DNA of 64,000 bases, taken from contig NZ_CP192056.1 in NCBI RefSeq assembly GCF_050942215.1, positions 1,736,001 through 1,800,000 on the forward strand, written 5' to 3'. Under the pieces are notes generated by a model. That model saw nothing but the letters and a program-made list of their open reading frames with translations, had not been told where the DNA came from and did no database searches. The DNA comes from Sphaerimonospora sp050942215 (GTDB taxonomy: Bacteria; Actinomycetota; Actinomycetes; Streptosporangiales; Streptosporangiaceae). Both the position numbers and the translations under genes were made by a program. This document shows, in pieces, positions 46,432-54,484 of this stretch (positions are counted from its first letter, which is position 1; every line of letters begins with the position of its first letter).

Positions 46432-46622
46432 GCAGGGGTTATATCAGCCAGGTGACTTACAGATGCCCCGCTCACCGGACATCTTCGGCAGTACATCGAC
46501 TGGTCGTTCACCGGCCGTATCGAGTGCTGACGCGCGTGAACGCCTGCACGTTAGCTGTGGCGGCTACCAATCGCTGACAAGCACCATCTTCAGAGGCCGC
46601 AGTCTCCGTCATCATTGGAGCT

Positions 46623-48188
46623 GTGCGGTCGGCGGAGGAGTGGGATCGGTGTCTTGGATGGGCCATGGAGTTGGTTTCGGAAGATCCAGCCCGGCGGAGG
46701 TGGGCCCTGGGACGTCTACGGGGTTCCGACGAGCGGCGTGCCAAGGCATTGGCGGAGTTCAACGAGGTCTGGCAGCACGAGGGACCTGCACGCTCCGAGG
46801 TGCTGGCCCGGTGGTGTGCTGAGCGGGACAGAAGGCTTCCCGATGCGCTCTGGGAGTACGTCCCTATCGAGTCCTACGCGCAGTGGGGCGGACTGAAGTA
46901 CCTCCTGCTCTACCTGGAGTGGGAGTCCCGTTATCCGGATGAGTGGATGGCCGATGCCAAGAGCTGGGCGACCAAGGATGAAGGCTTACGCGATCTGACC
47001 AGGGCTCTGCCGTACCTGCCGGACGAGGTGGTTGATCAGCTCGCGCACCTGGTGTGTCTGGCGGTGCGCCGTGAGCACCGCGTCTGGGACGTGCGATATG
47101 CGATCCTGGCCAGGGCTATCGGCTATGGGCGGCTGGGACCGCTGCTGGCTGAGATTGCCGGGGACGCCCACGAGAAGGTCCGCATGCGTGCGCGCTATCT
47201 CCTGTGGTTGCTCGATCATCCGGAACTGCCGAGGCCCAAGAGGAGCCAATGGGTGACATGGTTGAAGAGTCAGGGAGAGCTCCAAGCCGTTGCTTGCACT
47301 GTTCCAGTAGACCTGCACCAGAACAGGAATCACGCCTTTCACCAAATACCTGAGCGAGCTTCGGGCATCCGCGCGAACTCGCGCCCGCGAGCTGCCGATA
47401 ACCTCCTGATCGGCGGTCGCAGGACCATCTGTTTACAAGGGAAGGGCAATCCCCTTGTTGCTCGCTCGCCGCCCTGCTCGATCGTTATATGCAGGCCGGT
47501 GCAGTGTGCTCGTGTGAGGCGGCGTTGCTGTACTGGCCGCTGTACAGCTCCCCCTGGTTCCACGCCAGTTGAGAGTCGCGTCTCGCAGGACCTCAGAACG
47601 TATGGACGCCCTTGGCCCGGGGCGAGATCCTTGCGTCGGAGGTGGGCCGTGAACGAGATGGAGCGCCGGTTTCACCGCGCGACCTTTTCGATCTTCGGCG
47701 AGTCGCCGAGATCGTTCGTATGGAGCCGGTTCCGCGATGGACGTCGGCCGTGCCACCCCTGTAGGCGATCGGGATGGGGGCGGGGATCACGGTGGAGCGG
47801 TCTACCGGGGCGGGTCCGACAAGCGAGGCCGGGCGGACATGTTCTCCGGCTTCCGCTAAGAGCGGCTGACGAGCGGATCTTCGGATCGGCAGGGCCGCGG
47901 CCTTCCGGCATGTCCAGTGCGACGCGGTCGCATCCAGGATGGGAACAGGCGACCGGCGGGGTTCGAGTCTGCGGTGGCGTCAGCCGGAGCAGCGAAGGAG
48001 AGCCCACACGGCCTTGCCGCCGTGGTCGAGAGGGTCCCATCCCCAGGCCTGGCTGTAGGTCTCCACGATGTAGAGACCCCGGCCGTGTTCGGAGACGAAG
48101 TCGGGTTCCTTCGGCGCCGGGACGCGGTCACTGGGGTCGGAGACGGCCAGCAGGACGTGCGGTGCGACGTGGAGCAGCACCAGCGTGA
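46623..48188 (+). CDS. Hypothetical helical protein; ORF runs on past coding part
   Basis: Residues 1-222 (to about 47290) look like a real alpha-helical, Trp/Arg/Leu-rich protein (starts MRSAEEWDRCLGWAMELV; HEAT-like helices such as VRMRARYLLWLLDHPEL). After that the frame continues to 48188, but composition turns to low-complexity Arg/Gly/Ser, the GC pattern changes, and its last 209 bp lie antisense to the ATPase gene. The likely reading is a gene of about 225 codons whose stop has been lost by frameshift or deletion. GTG 46623 has GGAG only 2 nt upstream, a poor ribosome site. No function is recognised; it could be a toxin-immunity neighbour of Imm10. Confidence 0.5.
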   Translation: MRSAEEWDRCLGWAMELVSEDPARRRWALGRLRGSDERRAKALAEFNEVWQHEGPARSEVLARWCAERDRRLPDALWEYVPIESYAQWGGLKYLLLYLEWESRYPDEWMADAKSWATKDEGLRDLTRALPYLPDEVVDQLAHLVCLAVRREHRVWDVRYAILARAIGYGRLGPLLAEIAGDAHEKVRMRARYLLWLLDHPELPRPKRSQWVTWLKSQGELQAVACTVPVDLHQNRNHAFHQIPERASGIRANSRPRAADNLLIGGRRTICLQGKGNPLVARSPPCSIVICRPVQCARVRRRCCTGRCTAPPGSTPVESRVSQDLRTYGRPWPGARSLRRRWAVNEMERRFHRATFSIFGESPRSFVWSRFRDGRRPCHPCRRSGWGRGSRWSGLPGRVRQARPGGHVLRLPLRAADERIFGSAGPRPSGMSSATRSHPGWEQATGGVRVCGGVSRSSEGEPTRPCRRGREGPIPRPGCRSPRCRDPGRVRRRSRVPSAPGRGHWGRRRPAGRAVRRGAAPA

Positions 48189-48459
48189 TCGGGTGGTCGC
48201 TCCATTCGCCGACCGGATACCGCGCGTAACGTACGGCGTTCGTCACGAGTTCTGAGACGACGAGCGACGCGTCCTCGCTCAGCTCGGTCAGGCCCCATTG
48301 CCGCAGGGTGCTCCGGGTGACCTCGCGTGCTCGACCGACGGAGTCGGCCTGGGGGCGCAGCGGACACGTCCTGGTATCGGACTCGCCGGCCGTACGAAGG
48401 AACCAGTCGAATCCCGTCTCGCGGATCATGGAACCGGCGGACCCGGACTTCTCCGACAT
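47980..48459 (-). CDS. Anti-sigma-type HATPase_c protein
   Basis: A 159-aa RsbW/SpoIIAB-like ATPase. N-box ELVTNAVRYA and G-box EHGRGLYIVETYS are intact, so ATP binding is expected. In actinomycetes such short ATPases are commonly encoded beside DUF5753-type HTH regulators and act by partner switching. ATG 48459 has AGGAGG about 10 nt upstream; the longer frame to 48714 would read through the large inverted repeat at 48489-48530. It is divergent from the HTH gene. Confidence 0.85.
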   Translation of the reverse strand: MSEKSGSAGSMIRETGFDWFLRTAGESDTRTCPLRPQADSVGRAREVTRSTLRQWGLTELSEDASLVVSELVTNAVRYARYPVGEWSDHPITLVLLHVAPHVLLAVSDPSDRVPAPKEPDFVSEHGRGLYIVETYSQAWGWDPLDHGGKAVWALLRCSG

Positions 48460-48488
48460 GCCGCCCGTACCTCCTGCTGGCCCGTCTC

Positions 48489-48530
48489 CATGGCTTGGCG
48501 CATATGTGACCCAATATGCACCAAGCCATG
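48489..48530. promoter_or_regulatory. 42-bp near-perfect inverted repeat
   Basis: CATGGCTTGG-c-GCATAT, 8-nt centre, ATATGC-a-CCAAGCCATG. All but one pair match in the 17-nt arms. It lies between the divergent ATPase and HTH genes, about 30 bp from the ATPase start, and is the best operator candidate in the window. Confidence 0.65.
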
Positions 48531-48562
48531 ATGGAACAGGCACCATCCCCCATGCAAGCCCC

Positions 48563-48595
48563 AAATGCACGTGCACCTGGCGTGTGCAAATGCAC
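48563..48595. promoter_or_regulatory. TGCACGTGCA palindrome and AAATGCAC repeats
   Basis: TGCACGTGCA (48566-48575) is a perfect palindrome and GTGCAAATGCAC (48584-48595) a near palindrome; both contain TGCAC. AAATGCAC recurs 25 bp apart (48563 and 48588). These lie on the HTH side of the same divergent region. Confidence 0.4.
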
Positions 48596-48755
48596 AGCTT
48601 AGACTTTCGGGGCGTGTCGCAGGGTGACGTGGATGAGACCTTGTCAATTGGGCCGGAACTGGTGACACTGTGTGGGCTGGGGGTGGTGTCGTGCGGGGCT
48701 TCCCTTGGCGGCACGAGTGGTACGCAGAGGGCCGGGCTGAGAGGGAGGCGTCGTG

Positions 48756-49619
48756 ATGCAGATCCAACCCGGATCGGGCCCGACGGCTCTCCGTATCCTC
48801 CTGGGGGCGCAGCTCCGCAGGCTCAGGGAGGACAAGGGCGTCTCCCGCGACGAGGCCGGGCAGTACATCCGCGGCTCGGAATCCAAGATCAGCCGGATGG
48901 AGCTGGGCCGGGTCAGCTTCAAGGAGCGCGACGTCGCCGACCTCCTCACCCTCTACGGAGTGGAGGGGGAGGAGACGCGGGCGGCCGTGATGGGCCTGGT
49001 GGAGCAGGCCAACGAGCCCGGCTGGTGGCACCGGTTCAACGACGTGCTCCCGGGCTGGTTCCAGACCTATGTCGGGTTGGAGGAGGCGGCCTCCCGCATC
49101 CGCACCTACGAGGTTCAGTTCGTCCCCGGCCTGCTGCAGACCAAGGAGTACGCGCGTGCCGTCATAACGGCGGGCGCGGTCGGCGCGGTGCCCGAGGAGA
49201 TCGCCAGACGGGTCGACCTGCGCCTCGAGCGGCAGCGCATCCTGGACGGCGGCGAAGGCCCGCTGTTCTGGGCGGTGATCGACGAGGCGGCGCTGCGGCG
49301 GCCGATCGGCGGTGTGGACGTGATGCGCGGCCAGATCCAGCACCTCATCGACCTGATGAATCAGCCCAACGTGACGATCCAGGTCATTCCGTTCAGTCAC
49401 GGAGGGCACGCCGCGGAGGGCGGGGCCTTCAGCATCCTGCGGTTCGCCGACCCGGAGCTTCCCGACATCGTTTACGTGGAGCAACTCGCCAGCGCGCTCT
49501 ACCTGGACAAACGCGAGGAGATCGATCGCTATACCGAGGTCATGGAGCGTTTGTGCGCCGTGAGCACGACCCCGGCGGATACCGTGAATCTGCTCCAGCG
49601 GATCATCGGCGACCTATGA
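48756..49619 (+). CDS. XRE-family HTH regulator with DUF5753-type C-terminus
   Basis: A 287-aa regulator. The N-terminal XRE HTH (about residues 12-70: LRRLREDKGVSRDEAGQYI, then SESKISRMELG) is followed by the actinomycete-specific sensor domain (GWWHRFNDVLPGWFQTYVGLE, FVPGLLQTKEYARAVI). Genes of this class usually sit with a small DUF397 protein and an RsbW-like ATPase; the ATPase is divergent here but DUF397 is missing. ATG 48756 is preferred over GTG 48753 because GGGAGG is then 7 nt away. A 211-bp gap leads to tig. Confidence 0.9.
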   Translation: MQIQPGSGPTALRILLGAQLRRLREDKGVSRDEAGQYIRGSESKISRMELGRVSFKERDVADLLTLYGVEGEETRAAVMGLVEQANEPGWWHRFNDVLPGWFQTYVGLEEAASRIRTYEVQFVPGLLQTKEYARAVITAGAVGAVPEEIARRVDLRLERQRILDGGEGPLFWAVIDEAALRRPIGGVDVMRGQIQHLIDLMNQPNVTIQVIPFSHGGHAAEGGAFSILRFADPELPDIVYVEQLASALYLDKREEIDRYTEVMERLCAVSTTPADTVNLLQRIIGDL

Positions 49620-49831
49620 CAGCCCCGTGGCTGTCGCTGCCAGGCGCCGGTCTGTTCTAGACTGCCCTTGGCGCTGGACACCCGCCACAGTCGAGCATGC
49701 CTAAGCGGTTACGCCCTGGCGGGCGGTAGTCTCTGTGCCTCTCACGTGGGCGCGGCGCGCGTTTGCTGTGCCGCGGTTGTCGTGCACTAAGCGCCCGCGA
49801 TCACCAGACGCTGGATCAAGGAGACCACCCC

Positions 49832-51226
49832 GTGAAGACCGCTGTCGAGGAGCTCAGCCCTACCCGGGTCAGGCTCACCGTCGAGGTGCCGTTCAAGGAG
49901 CTCGAGTCGAGCCTGCAGGCCGCCTACAAGAAGGTCGCGCAGCAGGTGCGTGTGCCCGGGTTCCGTCCCGGCAAGGTGCCGGCCCGGATCATCGAGCAGC
50001 GCTTCGGCCGCGCGGTGGTTCTCGAGGAGACCCTGAACGACGCCCTGCCCAAGCTGTACGGCCAGGCCGTGGACGAGACCGACGTCTTCCCGGTCAGCCA
50101 GCCGGAGATCGAGGTCACCAAGCTCGAGGACGGAGAGCAGGTCGAGTTCACCGCCGAGGTGGACATCCGCCCGGCCTTCGAGGTGCCCGACTTCGCCGGC
50201 CTCGAGGTCGTCGTCGGCGTGGCCGAGGTGACAGACGAGGACATCGACGCCCAGCTCACCGGGCTGCGCCAGCGCTTCGCCACGCTGACCGGGGTCGAGC
50301 GTGCGGCCGCCACCGGCGACTACGTCGTGATGGACCTGCGCGCGGAGATCGACGGAAAGAACCTCGAGGAGCAGCAGGCCGCCGACGTCTCCTACGAGGT
50401 CGGCGCCGGCTCGGTGCTCCAGGGGCTGGACGAGGCGCTCCAGGGCATGTCGGCGGGCGACGAGAAGACCTTCCGCACCACACTCGTCGGCGGCGAGAAC
50501 GCCGGCGAGGAGGCCGACGTGATCATCACGGTCAAGTCGGTCAAGGAGAAGGTGCTGCCCGAGCTGGACGACGACTTCGCTCAGCTCGCCAGCGAGTTCG
50601 ACACGCTCGACGAGCTGAAGGACGGGCTGAGGAGCCAGATCCGCCGCAACAAGCTGATCGAGCAGGTCGTGGAGAGCCGCGAGAAGGCCCTGGACGCGCT
50701 GCTCGAGAAGATCGACATTCCGCTGCCGGAAAGCGCGCTCACCGCGGAGGTCGACGCCCGCAAGCACAACCTCGACCACGAGGTGGCGGAGAGCGGGCTC
50801 AGCCGCGAGGCCTACTTCCGCCTCTACCAGACGACCGAGGAGGAGCGCTTCGCCGAGTACGAGCAGAACGCGGTGAAGGCGCTGAAGGCGGGCTTCGTCC
50901 TCGACAAGATCGTGAAGGCCGAGGACCTCGGGGTCAGCGAGCAGGAGCTCACCGACTTCGTGGTGCGCCGCGCCATGCAGCTCGGCGTCGCCCCGAACAC
51001 GCTGGCCCAGCACCTCGCCGACAACAACCAGCTCCCGCTCGCGATGATGGAGATCGTCCGGGAGAAGGCCAAGACCATCGTGGGCGACGCCGCCAGCGTG
51101 AAGGACGAGGCGGGCAACGTCATCGACCTCAAGGCCATCTACGCCGAGCTCAACCCCGAGCAGGAGCAGGTCGGGGCGGAGCAGGCTCAGGCCGGAGACG
51201 AGCCGGAGCAGCCCGCGGAAAGCTGA
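49832..51226 (+). CDS. tig: Trigger factor
   Basis: Ribosome-bound chaperone and prolyl isomerase at the nascent-chain exit. The ribosome-binding loop GFRPGKVP is exact. An FKBP-type PPIase domain is at about 165-245 (GDYVVMDLRAEIDGKN, GSVLQGLDEALQGM), followed by the long helical C-terminal chaperone arm. 464 aa; GTG 49832 has AAGGAG 8 nt upstream. A U-tailed hairpin terminates the gene before clpP1. Its position beside clpP1P2 and clpX is the usual bacterial order. Confidence 0.97.
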   Translation: MKTAVEELSPTRVRLTVEVPFKELESSLQAAYKKVAQQVRVPGFRPGKVPARIIEQRFGRAVVLEETLNDALPKLYGQAVDETDVFPVSQPEIEVTKLEDGEQVEFTAEVDIRPAFEVPDFAGLEVVVGVAEVTDEDIDAQLTGLRQRFATLTGVERAAATGDYVVMDLRAEIDGKNLEEQQAADVSYEVGAGSVLQGLDEALQGMSAGDEKTFRTTLVGGENAGEEADVIITVKSVKEKVLPELDDDFAQLASEFDTLDELKDGLRSQIRRNKLIEQVVESREKALDALLEKIDIPLPESALTAEVDARKHNLDHEVAESGLSREAYFRLYQTTEEERFAEYEQNAVKALKAGFVLDKIVKAEDLGVSEQELTDFVVRRAMQLGVAPNTLAQHLADNNQLPLAMMEIVREKAKTIVGDAASVKDEAGNVIDLKAIYAELNPEQEQVGAEQAQAGDEPEQPAES

Positions 51227-51297
51227 GTTTCCGGCTCTCGCCGAAATTCCGATGGTCGTGCTCCGGTAAACGCCGGCCGACCCGTTGAGCGGATTGA

Positions 51298-51329
51298 CCC
51301 CCGACGCGCTTCGGTGCGTCGGGGGTTTT
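51298..51329 (+). terminator. Intrinsic terminator of tig
   Basis: CCCCCGACGC/GCGTCGGGGG is a perfect 10-bp stem with an 8-nt loop and TTTT after it, 71 bp past the tig stop. Confidence 0.9.
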
Positions 51330-51593
51330 CGCCGCTATTCCCGGGTAAATTCCAGTAAATTTCTCGCCGTACGCGCCCCGCCATCCGGTCATACAGGCAT
51401 GACCTGGGCATTCGTACGACACCGTGCAGGCGCGCGGCGACGGGAAAGACGGCCGTGAGCACCACTCCATGCCGGTGAGACGGGGAACCTGCGCCGACAG
51501 CGAACAGCACGGTGAGGAGGCATGACCTGTCGGCGGCGCGCGTTAAGGTCACAAGCAAAGCCAACCGATTACGACGCATTGGAAGGTGACGCT
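51330..51593 (+). promoter_or_regulatory. Upstream region of clpP1
   Basis: This lies between the tig terminator and the clpP1 start. GGTCAT-acaggc-ATGACC (51387-51404) is a perfect 6+6 inverted repeat. In streptomycetes clpP genes are ClgR-controlled, but no clear ClgR-type site is visible. The clpP1 ribosome site GGAAGGTG lies at 51581. Confidence 0.4.
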
Positions 51594-52238
51594 GTGACCA
51601 GCCCGCCGACCTTCTTCCCGTCTACAGGCTCCGGTTTTGAGGCCCGGGGCCGTGAGGAGGGCCCGACCCGCCTCGAAGACCAGCTCTACCAGCGGTTGCT
51701 GCGGGAGCGCATCGTGGTGCTCGGGACCCAGGTGAACGACGAGGTGGCCAACCGGCTCTGCGCCGAACTCCTGCTCCTCGCCGCGGACGACCCGGACCGC
51801 GACATCTGGATGTACATCAACTCCCCGGGCGGTTCGGTGACGGCCGGCATGGCGATTTACGACATGATGGAGTATGTGCCGAACAACGTCTGCACGGTCG
51901 CGATGGGACTGGCCGCCTCGATGGGGCAGTTCCTGCTCTGCGCCGGCGAGCGCGGGAAGCGGTACGCGCTGCCGCACGCGCGCATCATGATGCACCAGCC
52001 CTCGGGCGGCATCGGCGGAACCGCGGCGGACGTCGCGATTCAGGCCGAGCAGATGCTGTACGTGAAGAAGACGCTCGCCGAGCGCATCGCCTTCCACACC
52101 GGGCAGCCGCTCGACCAGATCGAGCGTGACTCCGACCGCGACCGCTGGTTCACGGCCGAGGAGGCCAAGGACTACGGCTTCATCGACCATGTCGTGCGCA
52201 GCGCGCGTCAGGTGCCCTCCGAGGGCGCCGTCTCATGA
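51594..52238 (+). CDS. clpP: ATP-dependent Clp protease proteolytic subunit 1
   Basis: A serine peptidase that forms the ClpP1P2 barrel used by ClpX and ClpC. The triad is S109 (GLAASMGQF), H134 (IMMHQPSGG) and the first Asp of ERDSDRD. At 214 aa it is typical. GTG 51594 is chosen over the longer frame at 51522 because GGAAGGTG sits at ribosome distance. clpP2 overlaps by 4 nt (ATGA), so both subunits are co-translated. A strong hairpin follows clpP2. Confidence 0.97.
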   Translation: MTSPPTFFPSTGSGFEARGREEGPTRLEDQLYQRLLRERIVVLGTQVNDEVANRLCAELLLLAADDPDRDIWMYINSPGGSVTAGMAIYDMMEYVPNNVCTVAMGLAASMGQFLLCAGERGKRYALPHARIMMHQPSGGIGGTAADVAIQAEQMLYVKKTLAERIAFHTGQPLDQIERDSDRDRWFTAEEAKDYGFIDHVVRSARQVPSEGAVS

Positions 52239-52900
52239 CTGGAGCTTTCCAAGTGAGCGAGCTGATCCGGCCGGGAGACATCAACGGCCGCTACGTACTT
52301 CCCTCCTTCGTCGAACGCACGTCGTACGGCGTGAAGGAGATGAACCCGTACAACAAGCTGTTCGAGGACCGCATCATCTTCCTCGGCGTCCAGATCGACG
52401 ACGCCTCGGCGAACGACGTGATGGCGCAGCTTCTGACGCTGGAGTCGCTGGACCCGGACCGCGACATCAGCATGTACATCAACTCCCCGGGCGGGTCGTT
52501 CACCGCCATGACGGCGATCTACGACACGATGCAGTTCGTCCGTCCGGAGATCCAGACGGTCTGCCTGGGCCAGGCGGCGTCGGCGGCGGCCGTCCTGCTG
52601 GCCGGCGGCACTCCGGGCAAGCGCTTCGCGCTGCCGAACGCCCGTGTCCTGATCCACCAGCCCTATACCGAGGGCGGGGGTCAGGGGAGTGACATCGAGA
52701 TCCAGGCCCGTGAGATCCTGCGGATGAGGTCGCTGCTCGAGGAGATCATCGCGCGGCACTCGGGTAAGGCGCCCGACGACGTCCGCAGGGACATCGAGCG
52801 CGACAAGATCCTCAGCGCGGAGGAGGCGAAGGAGTACGGGCTGGTGGACGACATCATCCCGTCCCGGAAGAAGCGCGCGGCGGCGATCGCTGCTTCCTGA
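52235..52900 (+). CDS. clpP: ATP-dependent Clp protease proteolytic subunit 2
   Basis: The second subunit of the actinobacterial hetero-barrel. S116 (CLGQAASAAAV) and H141 (VLIHQPYTEGGGQG) are present. At 221 aa its N-terminus (starts MTGAFQVSELIRPGDINGRY) is longer than that of ClpP1, as usual. The 4-nt overlap with clpP1 gives translational coupling. Both active sites are intact, so neither subunit is a degenerate partner. Confidence 0.97.
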   Translation: MTGAFQVSELIRPGDINGRYVLPSFVERTSYGVKEMNPYNKLFEDRIIFLGVQIDDASANDVMAQLLTLESLDPDRDISMYINSPGGSFTAMTAIYDTMQFVRPEIQTVCLGQAASAAAVLLAGGTPGKRFALPNARVLIHQPYTEGGGQGSDIEIQAREILRMRSLLEEIIARHSGKAPDDVRRDIERDKILSAEEAKEYGLVDDIIPSRKKRAAAIAAS

Positions 52901-52909
52901 GGAGTTGCC

Positions 52910-52946
52910 GCACCGGAACGCGTCCCAATTGGGCACGTTCCGGTGC
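52910..52946 (+). terminator. Hairpin terminator after clpP2
   Basis: GCACCGGAACG/CGTTCCGGTGC is a perfect 11-bp stem with an internal CCCAATTGGG palindrome in the loop, directly after the clpP2 stop. Confidence 0.85.
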
Positions 52947-53092
52947 GACTCGCCGCCAGGGGGCTCACTGAGGGCCCAGAAGACGGTAACGTCGAAACCT
53001 GAGCGGGATGACGTTTTCGCCCCGGAGCCAGACCGGGTGCGGACGGAAGCGACCGCGGCGGCAGGGCGGTCCCACGCAAAGGAGTATCTGGG

Positions 53093-54376
53093 GTGGCACG
53101 CATCGGCGACGGGGGAGACCTGCTCAAATGCTCGTTCTGCGGCAAGAGCCAGAAGCAGGTCAAGAAGCTCATCGCCGGACCAGGCGTCTACATCTGCGAT
53201 GAGTGCATCGATCTCTGCAACGAGATCATCGAGGAGGAGCTCTCCGAGTCCTCCGAGCTCAAGTGGGACAACCTTCCCAAGCCGCGTGAGATCTTCGAGT
53301 TCCTCGATGCGTACGTCATCGGCCAGGACAAGGCGAAGAAGGCCCTGTCCGTGGCGGTGTACAACCACTACAAGCGCGTTCAGTCCGGCGAGCGCTCTCG
53401 TGACGACGGCCTGGAGTTGGCGAAGTCCAACATCCTGCTGCTCGGCCCGACCGGCTCCGGCAAGACCCTGCTGGCGCAGACCCTCGCCAGGATGCTCAAT
53501 GTCCCGTTCGCCATAGCCGACGCGACCGCGCTGACCGAGGCGGGGTACGTCGGGGAGGACGTGGAGAACATCCTCCTCAAGCTGATCCAGGCCGCCGACT
53601 ACGACGTCAAGAAGGCCGAGACGGGCATCATCTACATCGACGAGGTCGACAAGATCGCTCGCAAGAGCGAGAACCCGTCGATCACCCGGGACGTCTCCGG
53701 CGAGGGCGTCCAGCAGGCCCTGCTGAAGATCCTGGAGGGGACGACCGCGAGCGTGCCGCCGCAGGGCGGCCGCAAGCATCCGCATCAGGAGTTCATCCAG
53801 ATCGACACCACGAACGTGCTGTTCATCTGTGGCGGTGCCTTCGCCGGCCTGGAAAAGATCATCGAATCGAGGATCGGCAAGAAGGGCATCGGCTTCAACG
53901 CGATCATCCGGTCCAAGGAGGAGATCGACGCCTCGGACATCTTCTCCGAGGTGATGCCGGAAGACCTGCTGAAGTTCGGCATGATCCCCGAGTTCGTCGG
54001 CCGGCTTCCGGTGATCACGTCGGTGCACAACCTGGACAGGGAAGCGCTGATCCAGATCCTCACCGAGCCGCGCAACGCGCTGGTGAAGCAGTATCACCGC
54101 CTGTTCGAGCTGGACAACGTCGAGCTGGAGTTCACCGACGACGCCCTGGAGGCGATCGCCGACCAGGCCATCCTGCGCGGCACCGGAGCCCGCGGACTGC
54201 GGGCGATCCTGGAGGAGGTCCTCCTCTCGGTGATGTACGAGGTGCCCTCCAGGCAGGACGTGGCCCGCGTCGTCATCACCCGCGAGGCCGTACTGGAGCA
54301 TGTGAACCCGACCCTCGTGCCGCGTGACCAGCTCCAGGCCAAGCAGCAGCGCACCCCGAGAGAGAAGTCCGCATAG
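53093..54376 (+). CDS. clpX: ATP-dependent unfoldase ClpX
   Basis: Hexameric AAA+ unfoldase that feeds substrates into ClpP. The N-terminal zinc finger (CSFCGKSQKQV, then CDECIDLC) is complete. Walker A GPTGSGKTLL, pore loop GYVGED, Walker B IIYIDEVDK and RKH loop GGRKHPHQE are intact. 427 aa; GTG 53093 has AAAGGAG 8 nt upstream. It is separated from clpP2 by a terminator hairpin, so it probably has its own promoter. valS follows. Confidence 0.98.
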   Translation: MARIGDGGDLLKCSFCGKSQKQVKKLIAGPGVYICDECIDLCNEIIEEELSESSELKWDNLPKPREIFEFLDAYVIGQDKAKKALSVAVYNHYKRVQSGERSRDDGLELAKSNILLLGPTGSGKTLLAQTLARMLNVPFAIADATALTEAGYVGEDVENILLKLIQAADYDVKKAETGIIYIDEVDKIARKSENPSITRDVSGEGVQQALLKILEGTTASVPPQGGRKHPHQEFIQIDTTNVLFICGGAFAGLEKIIESRIGKKGIGFNAIIRSKEEIDASDIFSEVMPEDLLKFGMIPEFVGRLPVITSVHNLDREALIQILTEPRNALVKQYHRLFELDNVELEFTDDALEAIADQAILRGTGARGLRAILEEVLLSVMYEVPSRQDVARVVITREAVLEHVNPTLVPRDQLQAKQQRTPREKSA

Positions 54377-54467
54377 CAATCAGGCCGGCCGGAGGTGGCC
54401 GGCCCCAAGAGACGGTGTACGGCGACGCGCTGCCGACGAGACGGTACAGAGGGCGGCCGGACATCCC

Positions 54468-54484
54468 TAGAATTGGGCATCATG
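54468..54484 (+). promoter_or_regulatory. Promoter of valS
   Basis: TAGAAT (54468-54473) is a near-consensus -10 box ending 8 nt before ATG 54482, with no ribosome site between. The valS mRNA is leaderless or nearly so. Confidence 0.6.
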
